Positions 1-5,462 are shown, counted from the stretch's first letter. The stretch: DNA of 5,940 nt from an uncultured Lachnospiraceae bacterium (GCA_947628025.1 CANQYH010000204.1:1-5940), one strand, 5' to 3'. Notes: generated from the sequence alone by a model not told the origin. Numbers and translations: made by a program.

Positions 1-1182
1 ATTGCGCAGCACCAGATCCAGTTCATATTTGCCGTCCTTTTTCCGGGCAATCGGCGTGATCGTGTTGTGCGGCTCCCCGTCCGTCTCCGCGTAAATGAAC
101 GCCGCTTCGTCGGTATACCCTCTCCAGGCCGCCAATACCTCCGTCGCCAGATCCACCAGACGGTCCGGATCTTCGCAGCGCAGCCGCAGCACCGACATGG
201 GCCAGTAGACGATCCCCGCCTCCACATCCTCGTATCCGGCTTTCACGAACCGCTTTTCCACCGGCGCTTTCGCCATGGCAAAGGTATAATGCCCGCCCTG
301 GAAATGGTCGTGGCTCAGGATCGAACCGCCGACGATCGGCAGATCCGCGTTGGAGCCCAGGAAATAATGGGGGAACAGCTTCACAAAATCGAACAGCTTC
401 ACAAACGCGGCCCGCTCGATCTTCATGGGCACATGCCGTCCGTTAAATACGATGCAGTGCTCATTGTAATAAACGTAAGGCGAATACTGGAACCCCCACC
501 GGCAGCCGTCGATCGTGAGCGGGATGATCCGGTGATTGTCGCGCGCCGGATGGTTCACGCGTCCGGCGTAGCCCACATTCTCCATGCAGAGCAGGCATTT
601 GGGGTAACCGCTCTGCTTCGCCAGCTTGGCGGCTGCAATGGCTTTAGGATCTTTCTCCGGCTTCGACAGATTCACGGTGATATCCAGGTCGCCGTATTTC
701 GTCTTCGTGACCCATTTCATATCTTTTTTCACACGATAGCGCCGGATATAATCCGAATCCTGGCTCAGCTTGTAAAAATATTTCGTGGCTTTCTCCGGCG
801 ATTCCCCATACAGCCCCCAGAATGTATCCGTCACCTCATGAGGCATCGGCATCAGGCAGTTCATCAGTTTCGTGTCGAACAGATCCCGGTAGGTCACTGT
901 ATTTTCTTTCAATACGCCGGTCTCCGCCGCATAATCCAGAAGCTCCGCCAGCGTCGCCTCCAGTCCCGCGTAATAGGGCCGGCTGCCGTCCGCGGGCGTG
1001 CTTTCCGCTTCTGTGCTGCCGGTTCCTGTCCCGCTACTGCCGCAGTCCGCCGCCGGTTCCTCGTACTCATCCATCTGCATCACCTGCAGGATCCGGTTCG
1101 CCGCATAGATCCGGTCCTCCTCCCGGATCAGCCCCGCGTCCAGTCCGTACTGCACCAATTTTGCAATCGCGTCATATACCAT
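1..1182 (-). CDS. galT: UDP-glucose--hexose-1-phosphate uridylyltransferase, class II (Firmicutes type), C-terminus cut by window edge
   Basis: This is the Leloir-pathway enzyme that swaps UMP between UDP-glucose and galactose-1-phosphate in the cytoplasm. 394 residues are visible with no stop; family members are usually about 490-500 residues, so roughly the last 100 lie left of the window. The active-site motif SILSHDHFQGG (His291, His293) is intact, and the family segment CLLCMENVGYAGR begins at Cys196. The window ends shortly after EPHNTITPIARKKDGKYELD. The start is set by AGGAGG at 1191-1196, 8 nt upstream of ATG, in front of the family-typical N-terminus MVYDAIAKLVQYGL. Residues about 42-72 are a Gly/Ser/Thr/Ala-rich low-complexity insert between two conserved helices. 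I see no convincing promoter directly upstream, so the gene may be read from the Gx-protein promoter 0.9 kb upstream. The family call is very secure. Confidence 0.97.
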   Translation of the reverse strand, partial: MVYDAIAKLVQYGLDAGLIREEDRIYAANRILQVMQMDEYEEPAADCGSSGTGTGSTEAESTPADGSRPYYAGLEATLAELLDYAAETGVLKENTVTYRDLFDTKLMNCLMPMPHEVTDTFWGLYGESPEKATKYFYKLSQDSDYIRRYRVKKDMKWVTKTKYGDLDITVNLSKPEKDPKAIAAAKLAKQSGYPKCLLCMENVGYAGRVNHPARDNHRIIPLTIDGCRWGFQYSPYVYYNEHCIVFNGRHVPMKIERAAFVKLFDFVKLFPHYFLGSNADLPIVGGSILSHDHFQGGHYTFAMAKAPVEKRFVKAGYEDVEAGIVYWPMSVLRLRCEDPDRLVDLATEVLAAWRGYTDEAAFIYAETDGEPHNTITPIARKKDGKYELDLVLRN

Positions 1183-1200
1183 AGCATGTTCCTCCTGTTC

Positions 1201-1279
1201 TGTCATTCGCCGCCTGATTTCTCCCGGCGTTCTTCTGTCCTGTCATTTCCGCCTGGCTTCTCCGAACGTTCTCCTGTCC
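1201..1279. repeat. Two tandem 39/40-bp degenerate repeats upstream of galT
   Basis: On the plus strand 1201-1240 (40 nt) and 1241-1279 (39 nt) are head-to-tail copies. Both begin tgtcatt, share cgcctg and ttctcc-like blocks, and end gttct(t/c)ctgtcc. Read on the minus strand, the galT ribosome-site region (GAACAGGAGGAAC, about 1188-1200) resembles the start of a third copy (GGACAGGAGAAC). The galT Shine-Dalgarno may therefore sit in the last, partial unit. Function is unknown. Confidence 0.7.
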
Positions 1280-1312
1280 TGTTCCCGCGGTTCCGCAAGC
1301 TTATGGGGGGTC

Positions 1313-1326
1313 CTGCCCCGGGGCAG
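1313..1326. repeat. 14-bp perfect GC palindrome in the Gx-galT spacer
   Basis: CTGCCCCGGGGCAG is a perfect palindrome beside a run of six G (about 1305-1310). It could fold as part of a GC-rich hairpin in a Gx-galT transcript. No U-tract follows on either strand, so it does not look like an intrinsic terminator. It could be chance in GC-rich repeat-derived sequence. Confidence 0.45.
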
Positions 1327-1334
1327 CCGCGCCG

Positions 1335-1491
1335 CCGGTCACCGCCTGCGTACCGTGCCGGGAGCCGTCCGGACCGTTTCCCGTTTGCTTCCCTTGCTGC
1401 TGTTTTTTCCCTTTTTCAGCAGCACCGGTCATCACCGCGTCCTGCGCCGGGAGCCGTCCGGGCCGTTTCCCGTTCGCTTTCCTTGCTGCTG
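1335..1491. repeat. Two direct repeat copies, 89 bp apart, straddling the Gx gene 3' end
   Basis: The 46-nt cores at 1357-1402 and 1446-1491 differ at only three positions. Similarity extends outward with small indels to about 1335 and 1425, starting at ccggtca. The copies are offset by 89 bp, which is not a multiple of three, so they are read in different frames. The right copy codes for part of the C-terminal tail of the membrane protein and the left copy lies beyond its stop. Between them TGCTGCTG (1395-1402) and CAGCAGCA (1417-1424) form an 8-bp inverted repeat around a T-rich 14-nt loop, overlapping the stop codon. Confidence 0.85.
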
Positions 1492-2033
1492 GTTTCACAT
1501 TCCCGCCGCCCGGGTCCGCCGCCGGGACCGGAAACCGCTTTTTCGATCCGCGCCGTCACCAGCCCGCCCAGAAGCCCGATCACCGCTCCCGCCACGCATC
1601 CGGCAACCATCAGAAACGGCAGATAATAAAACACGCCTGCGGTCCGTGTCACCCAGGCCGCCACGACCAGCTGCCCGACATTATGCCCCACGCCGCCGAG
1701 GATACTAACGCCGGTCTGATCGAACCAGCCCTGTTTTTTCGCCGGCAGCATCAAAAGCAGGCTGACCGCGCCGCCCGCCAGGCCATACAGCATACTGAAC
1801 GTATTGCCGAACGTAAGACCCACCAGCACGATACGGATCAGCGATACCGCCGCAGCCCCGGCCGCTCCCACGGTGTAGAGCCCCACAACGGTCACCAGAT
1901 TCGCCAGGCCCAGCTTCACACCGGGGATCGGCAGCGGCAGCGGGATCATGGCCTCCACGTAACTGAGAATAAACGCCAGACCCACCAGCATCCCATAAAG
2001 CGCCGTTTTCGCCGCAATCCCCCGCGCTCCCAT
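1416..2033 (-). CDS. Gx transporter family / heptaprenyl diphosphate synthase component I-like integral membrane protein (205 aa)
   Basis: This is a small polytopic membrane protein of the family labelled Gx transporter or heptaprenyl diphosphate synthase component I. Family hallmarks visible are a glycine-rich first helix, the stretch IPGVKLGLANLVTV (about 36-49), SLIRIVLVGLTFGN (64-77), GVGHNVGQL (114-122) and a last hydrophobic helix ending near residue 160. The biochemical role is not settled: the name suggests prenyl-diphosphate (quinone) synthesis, but many members sit with NusG-domain-II, ApbE or flavin-linked redox genes. The start at 2033 follows AGGAGG at 2040-2045 with 6-nt spacing and lies just downstream of a good promoter; an in-frame ATG at 2111 is upstream of that promoter. 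After about residue 167 the protein runs into a 38-residue hydrophilic tail (Gly/Arg/Glu/Ser-rich, ending DDRCC) encoded partly by a direct repeat, probably an acquired extension. Confidence 0.86.
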   Translation of the reverse strand: MGARGIAAKTALYGMLVGLAFILSYVEAMIPLPLPIPGVKLGLANLVTVVGLYTVGAAGAAAVSLIRIVLVGLTFGNTFSMLYGLAGGAVSLLLMLPAKKQGWFDQTGVSILGGVGHNVGQLVVAAWVTRTAGVFYYLPFLMVAGCVAGAVIGLLGGLVTARIEKAVSGPGGGPGRRECETSSKESERETARTAPGAGRGDDRCC

Positions 2034-2067
2034 CCTGTTCCTCCTAACCAGCCGTTCTTTCCCATTT

Positions 2068-2096
2068 ATCTTACCACAGACACCGCCATCATGCAA
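2068..2096 (-). promoter_or_regulatory. Sigma-A-type promoter for the Gx-family gene
   Basis: On the minus strand, TTGCAT (-35, 2091-2096) and TAAGAT (-10, 2068-2073) are separated by exactly 17 bp. Predicted transcription starts near 2061, giving a leader of about 28 nt that carries the AGGAGG site. This placement supports the start codon at 2033. Confidence 0.75.
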
Positions 2097-2174
2097 GAAT
2101 CCGCCGCGCATTTTGCTTCGCTCCGTTTCGTACCGGCTTTGATCGCAGAATCGGTTATCCTTTTTTTCGGGCTG

Positions 2175-2330
2175 CTGTTTTCAGTTTTCCGCTAAGGCCG
2201 ACTTTCCTAATCGCCGCCTCCATTCCTCCGCAAAAGCCGCTTTCCCTGACTGTCGCTTCCAGTTCTCCGCTAAGCCTGCTTTCCCTGGCCGCCTTTTCCA
2301 GTTCTCCGCTAAGGCCGCTTTCCCCTGCTG
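2175..2330. repeat. Four degenerate 39-bp tandem repeats between divergent promoters
   Basis: The units are 2175-2213, 2214-2252, 2253-2291 and 2292-2330. The anchor ccgc(t/a) recurs at 2189, 2228, 2267 and 2306, exactly 39 bp apart each time. Units 3 and 4 match at 31 of 39 positions; the others are more diverged. Because 39 is 13 codons, the minus strand stays open and would read as a 13-residue repeat (such as ESGLSGELEKAAR). Its only upstream start is a GTG with a badly placed ribosome site, and the array lies upstream of both flanking promoters, so translation is unlikely. Confidence 0.88.
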
Positions 2331-2378
2331 CCGCGAGACAGCAGCGCAGCGCTCCTGGACCGCCTCCCGAAAAAGGAC

Positions 2379-2407
2379 TTTCCCTCACCCCTTTTTTATG
2401 CTAAAAT
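2379..2407 (+). promoter_or_regulatory. Extended -10 promoter for the NusG-domain-II gene
   Basis: TAAAAT (2402-2407) is preceded by TG at 2399-2400, making an extended -10 element, with a weak -35 TTTCCC at 2379-2384 and 17-bp spacing. The predicted start near 2414 gives a leader of about 50 nt that carries AGGAGG at 2451-2456. Confidence 0.55.
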
Positions 2408-2465
2408 AATAACCTGTCAAACCGGTTCCATTTCAACCAAAAACTTTAAAAGGAGGCCTCGAACA

Positions 2466-2831
2466 ATGCCCTCAAAACGCAGCCTATCCCTGATCGCCGC
2501 CATCCTCGTGCTTGCCGCTGCTTTCTGCGGAGCCGGACTGCTGCTGCACCGCGGCACAGCCGTCTGCGTGTCCGTAAGCGTAGACGGACAGGAGATCGCG
2601 CGCTTTGACCTGGATCAGGACACAGAATACCTGATCCCCGGATACGCAGGCGGAACCAATCGCCTGATCATCCGGGACGGCCAGGCCTGGGTTGAGGAAG
2701 CCTCCTGCCCCGATAAGCTCTGCGTCCATCAGGGCAGGATCCGCCGCACCGGCGAAATGATCATCTGCCTGCCCAACCGTATGACCGCGGAGATCATAGG
2801 AGAAGAATCAAGTGGGAAGAAATCTTTCTAA
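2466..2831 (+). CDS. NusG domain II-containing membrane-anchored protein (121 aa)
   Basis: The protein has one N-terminal hydrophobic helix (about 8-27) and an extracytoplasmic beta-rich domain. Despite the family name it has no NGN domain and is not a transcription factor. The family signature is clear: Cys81-PDKL-Cys86, then VHQGRI, and IICLPNR with Cys101. Residues 32-75 form the first strands (VCVSVSVDGQ, then RLIIRDGQAWVEEA). A lipobox reading of AAFC21 is poor because Phe precedes Cys, so a plain membrane anchor is preferred. AGGAGG lies 9 nt before the ATG. Such proteins are often encoded beside Gx-transporter genes and quinone/flavin electron-transfer genes, and I believe the EetA/EetB pair of Gram-positive extracellular electron transfer loci is of this kind (from memory). 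Here the neighbour is divergent rather than co-directional. Biochemical role unknown. Confidence 0.9.
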   Translation: MPSKRSLSLIAAILVLAAAFCGAGLLLHRGTAVCVSVSVDGQEIARFDLDQDTEYLIPGYAGGTNRLIIRDGQAWVEEASCPDKLCVHQGRIRRTGEMIICLPNRMTAEIIGEESSGKKSF

Positions 2832-2911
2832 TAGAGTAATTTCAGACCTCTCACCGATCCTCTTCACTTTACTTCACTTCTTATTGCAGGCTTATCCGTC
2901 ATGCCGGGCAA

Positions 2912-2955
2912 ACAAAAGGCCCACGCACGGGGATTTCCCCGCCGCAGGCCTTTGT
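2912..2955 (-). terminator. Intrinsic terminator between convergent genes (possibly bidirectional)
   Basis: On the minus strand AAAGGCC and GGCCTTT form the outer stem, with an inner GGGG-AAAT-CCCC hairpin and a mismatched middle, followed by TTTTGTTTG. It lies just after the Wzz-like stop codon. The plus strand gives a mirror hairpin with a weaker TTTGTCTCT tail, so it may also stop transcription from the NusG-domain-II gene ending at 2831. Confidence 0.75.
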
Positions 2956-2960
2956 CTCTC

Positions 2961-4334
2961 TTATTCAAATACGACGCAGCCGACGATCTTCTTCTGCAGA
3001 TCCACGATCTTCTCCGCTTCCAGCTTCACGCCGCTGTATGTCGAGCAGCCGCACTGTTCTACCAGCACCACGCCGTCGCACTCCGGCAGCTTCCGCAGCA
3101 GTTCCGAATCCTGGAGCATATTGCCCTCGGCAACAATCTCCATGCCTTTCAGCGCTTCGCCCAGCTCTCCGGCCACTTTCGCAATCGCTTCTTTCGGAGC
3201 GGTCCCGACGATCAGCAGCTTTTTCGCCTCGGAAGCATAATTAAGGATATTGGCCGAGATCAGGCTGTATTCCAGAGCCTCCGCTCCTGCCACGGCCCTG
3301 CCCTCCAGGCGGTTAAACCACCGGTCCAGCACAAATTTCTTCTTTTTGGCCGGGATCGGAAGCGCCCCCAGGACCCGCATGCCGCAGTTGCTCTTCAGCT
3401 GCTTCGCGGAGTAAAGCTTGTCGCTCATCAAAAATACGACGCAGACGAAAAATACGACCATAAACGCGCCCAGGACGCCGCCCAGCACCGCGTACTTCGC
3501 GCCGTCCTTATAGACAGACGTAAGAGACGTCGTCGGGGCGGAGGGCTCTGACAAATTGTTTACCTCTTCCTGCTTCGCGTTGTAACTATCCGTCAGATTG
3601 CGCAGGCGGTTCTGCTGGTCCTCCTGCGTATCGATCAGGCTCAGATCCACGAGGGAACCGATGCTGCTGCTGATCTCGCTGATCTCATGCTTGCCGATAC
3701 TGTTGGAGATCTGCTCCTGGAACTTATAAACGCCGGCTACCAGCAAGTCCATGACCTTTTTCGCGTTCTCCTCGTCCGTGTACCTGACCTGGAGCGTGAT
3801 CATGTTGTTGCCGACAGAGATCGTAACCACCTCGTTCAGGTATCTGCGTTCCACACCCATGGCCTCGGCGACCGTATTCATAAATTCCGTACCGGTCAGA
3901 GCCAGATTGTACGACTGCAGGACCGTATCCGTATAGTTGATGTTCTGATAGGACATCTCCGGCAGGATCTGATATCCGGTCTTGACAAACAGCGCTGTTT
4001 TCGCCTCCCAGATATCATAGGGGCTCATGTGCATCCGGATCGAATAATCCACATAATGCTGCTGCTCGTCCAGATCCTGCTTCAGGTTATTCAGCTCTCT
4101 CTCTTTTGTTTCTTTATTCTTCGCGAAATCTTCCAGGCTTTTCTGATACGCCTTGTCCGCGTCCGCCAGCTTCTGGGGATCCATCACGGAACGGTACGCC
4201 GTCACCGCCTTATAGCCTCCCAAAAGTACCGCCAGCAAAACGGCGACTCCGATAATCACGCGCCACTTGTAAAGAACCGCAAACATCAGATCTTTCAGAT
4301 CGATCTCCTGCTCGTATGTATTGCTTGTATTCAT
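2961..4334 (-). CDS. Wzz/CpsC-type polysaccharide co-polymerase with degenerate BY-kinase-like C-terminal domain (457 aa)
   Basis: This is a chain-length-determinant protein controlling polymerisation or export of a surface polysaccharide at the membrane. The N-terminus EIDLKDLMFAVLYKWR leads into TM1 (about 26-47). An extracellular segment follows (48-280), with coiled-coil-like stretches near 58-85 and 210-265 and a PSAPTTS stretch before TM2 (about 282-304). The cytoplasmic part (305-457) is longer than in plain CpsC/Wzz proteins and resembles a tyrosine autokinase fold. LLIVGTAPKEAIAKVAGELG aligns by eye with the Walker A region, but the GK(S/T) is lost (GTAPKEAIAK, 377-386). The end, CDGVVLVEQCG to KIVGCVVFE (419-457), resembles the last strands of CpsD/BY-kinases. 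No tyrosine-rich tail and no DxD Walker A' are seen, so it is probably not a kinase. The start at 4334 is chosen over 4370 because GAGGAG at 4341-4346 is 6 nt upstream. Confidence 0.9.
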   Translation of the reverse strand: MNTSNTYEQEIDLKDLMFAVLYKWRVIIGVAVLLAVLLGGYKAVTAYRSVMDPQKLADADKAYQKSLEDFAKNKETKERELNNLKQDLDEQQHYVDYSIRMHMSPYDIWEAKTALFVKTGYQILPEMSYQNINYTDTVLQSYNLALTGTEFMNTVAEAMGVERRYLNEVVTISVGNNMITLQVRYTDEENAKKVMDLLVAGVYKFQEQISNSIGKHEISEISSSIGSLVDLSLIDTQEDQQNRLRNLTDSYNAKQEEVNNLSEPSAPTTSLTSVYKDGAKYAVLGGVLGAFMVVFFVCVVFLMSDKLYSAKQLKSNCGMRVLGALPIPAKKKKFVLDRWFNRLEGRAVAGAEALEYSLISANILNYASEAKKLLIVGTAPKEAIAKVAGELGEALKGMEIVAEGNMLQDSELLRKLPECDGVVLVEQCGCSTYSGVKLEAEKIVDLQKKIVGCVVFE

Positions 4335-4340
4335 GCCTGT

Positions 4341-4346
4341 CTCCTC
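4341..4346 (-). promoter_or_regulatory. Ribosome binding site fixing the Wzz-like start
   Basis: GAGGAG on the minus strand lies 6 nt before ATG 4334-4332. The alternative in-frame ATG at 4370 falls at the predicted transcription start and has no ribosome site, so it is rejected. Confidence 0.8.
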
Positions 4347-4378
4347 TCTTATCCTCTTGTAAAGAATCATCGGCTTTC

Positions 4379-4407
4379 ATTGTAGCATAGGGAAACGCAT
4401 AAAGCAA
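4379..4407 (-). promoter_or_regulatory. Sigma-A extended -10 promoter for the Wzz-like gene
   Basis: On the minus strand TTGCTT (-35, 4402-4407) and TACAAT (-10, 4379-4384) are 17 bp apart, with a TG one base before the -10. Transcription would start near 4372, giving a short leader of about 38 nt. A small inverted repeat (aacgc 4394-4398, gcgtt 4408-4412) overlaps the -35 and spacer and could be an operator or chance. Confidence 0.8.
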
Positions 4408-4520
4408 GCGTTCTCTTAAAATGTTCCTGGAAGTTTCGGCATTTTATGGCGTTCGATCTCCATCAGCCAGGCGTCCGCGGCTTCCCTGTCCGCCCAGAAT
4501 CGTCCCTCTTTTCCATCTTC

Positions 4521-5282
4521 TTACACGGCGGACGCGCATAAAACTCCGATCGGCATCTCCATCGCCATATCCTGTCCAAAGAGCCGGATCCCGACGTCTA
4601 CGGTATTTTTCTTCACTTTCCAGATAACGCCGGTCATCCCTTCCAGTTCGCCGGACGTGACCGTCACCCGGTCCCCGACCGCAAAACCTGGATCCTTTTC
4701 CGGCTGTTCCGCCTGATAAACGCCGGGCATGACCGACGGAGCCTCCACCTTGCCGTACTGCAGCTCCTGCCGCACATCCTCCCGCAAAAGGATCCCCAGC
4801 GCCGCCAGCTTCGTTTCGCCCAGAAGCTGTACGCCGATCAGCGCGTAACGCTTCTTATATTGATAACGGACCACCTGCCCCAGATATTTTTTCAGCGGCC
4901 CGGAAACGCGGAAAACATGGCCCCGCGAATCCTTTTCCACATAGGACAGACGAACGATATGCGCGTCTCCCAGCAGGTCCCGCAGAAAATCCTCTTCTCC
5001 CCGTTCCAGGGGCAGGAACGTAAACATGCCGTCGGACACCAGCTTCGTCATGGCCGGAACCCCTTTCAGGCAGCGGTAGACCTCTTCCGGATCCTCCGTC
5101 TCGATAAAAACATAGCCGGGAAACAGTCTCTCCACATGGACCAGGCTTTGCTGCTGCTTGCGCCAGATCCTCTCATAATACGCTACAAAGCAGCCGGCGT
5201 ACGTGTTTTGGGGTAATATCTTCTTTACCATGCGGACCACTTCTTCCTCACGGCCAGTCAGCGTCTGGATCACATACCACAT
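4521..5282 (-). CDS. loaP: LoaP/NusG-family antiterminator with tandem KOW domains (253 aa)
   Basis: This is a specialised NusG paralog of the LoaP type, which binds RNA polymerase and a leader RNA hairpin to let transcription read through terminators in long polysaccharide or antibiotic operons. The NGN domain spans about 1-105: MWYVIQTLTGREEEVVRM at the start, the conserved LFPGYVF at 53-59 and FTFLPL at 87-92. A first KOW-like unit follows at 124-166 (VSGPLKKYLGQVV, then IGVQLLGETKLAALGI). After a ~35-residue linker comes a second, more canonical KOW at 203-248 (GDRVTVTSGELEGMTGVIW, then GIRLFGQDMAMEMPIGVL). LoaP proteins are usually about 170-180 residues with one KOW, so this one is long because of the extra domain. 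ATG 5282 is supported by AAGGAGG at 5289-5295. A promoter and structured leader lie upstream. The two KOW units look like an internal duplication (inference). Confidence 0.92.
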   Translation of the reverse strand: MWYVIQTLTGREEEVVRMVKKILPQNTYAGCFVAYYERIWRKQQQSLVHVERLFPGYVFIETEDPEEVYRCLKGVPAMTKLVSDGMFTFLPLERGEEDFLRDLLGDAHIVRLSYVEKDSRGHVFRVSGPLKKYLGQVVRYQYKKRYALIGVQLLGETKLAALGILLREDVRQELQYGKVEAPSVMPGVYQAEQPEKDPGFAVGDRVTVTSGELEGMTGVIWKVKKNTVDVGIRLFGQDMAMEMPIGVLCASAV

Positions 5283-5427
5283 ATAGAGCCTCCTTCATTG
5301 CACGCAGACATCCCCCGCTCTGCAATGGACAAAGGCCCCTCCCAGATACGAAAACATGCGCTGCACCCGTATGACGCCCTCGCGGACCGCGCAGCCATCA
5401 GACTCTCGCCGTCCCTTGGGTTTTGAC
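5283..5427 (-). promoter_or_regulatory. ~145-nt structured 5' leader of the LoaP-like gene
   Basis: From the predicted transcription start near 5427 to the start codon there are about 145 nt, much longer than the other leaders in this window. Near its 3' end CATTGCA (5321-5327) pairs perfectly with TGCAATG (5296-5302) around an 18-nt loop. An alternative pairing of CAGA and TCTG inside would extend the helix with a bulge. The hairpin ends directly against the AAGGAGG ribosome site (5289-5295). Further upstream the GC-rich stretch CGCGGTCCGCG is self-complementary. It could control translation or be a LoaP-binding RNA, but neither is shown. Confidence 0.5.
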
Positions 5428-5433
5428 GCCCCC

Positions 5434-5462
5434 ATTATAGCATCCATGTTCCGACAATGCAA
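5434..5462 (-). promoter_or_regulatory. Strong sigma-A extended -10 promoter for the LoaP-like gene
   Basis: On the minus strand TTGCAT (-35, 5457-5462) and a perfect TATAAT (-10, 5434-5439) are 17 bp apart, with TG one base before the -10 (TGCTATAAT). It is the best promoter match in the window. Confidence 0.88.

Larger units (their letters stand above)
2034..2465. other. 432-bp divergent intergenic region
   Basis: This gene-free stretch separates the minus-strand Gx gene from the plus-strand NusG-domain-II gene. It holds one outward-facing promoter near each end and a 39-bp repeat array between them. About 2097-2174 and 2331-2378 hold nothing I can interpret. An 8-bp palindrome AACCGGTT (2420-2427) lies in the leader of the plus-strand gene, just after its predicted transcription start. 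Confidence 0.7.

Noticed and set aside
67..1626. 519-codon plus-strand open frame
   Set aside because: It runs antisense across galT and the end of the Gx gene and encodes an Arg/Pro/His-rich sequence with no recognisable domain. It is a by-product of GC-rich codon use in the real minus-strand genes.
2034..2111. Longer Gx protein starting at the in-frame ATG at 2111
   Set aside because: That ATG lies upstream of the predicted -35 box, while 2033 has a well-placed AGGAGG and the expected family N-terminus.
1683..2195. 170-codon plus-strand open frame opposite the Gx gene
   Set aside because: Antisense to a clear membrane-protein gene, Gln/His/Arg-rich, with no ribosome site or family resemblance.
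2175..2330. CRISPR array
   Set aside because: The units are degenerate along their whole length and abut one another. There is no conserved repeat alternating with unique spacers and no cas gene nearby.
2155..2388. 77-codon minus-strand frame made of 13-residue repeats
   Set aside because: It starts at GTG with the G-run directly against it, lies upstream of both promoters, and stays open only because the repeat period is a multiple of three. It is kept as a repeat, not a gene.
2901..4385. Plus-strand open frames opposite the Wzz-like gene
   Set aside because: His/Arg/Leu-rich antisense shadows without ribosome sites. The minus-strand protein has a clear family match, a promoter and a terminator.
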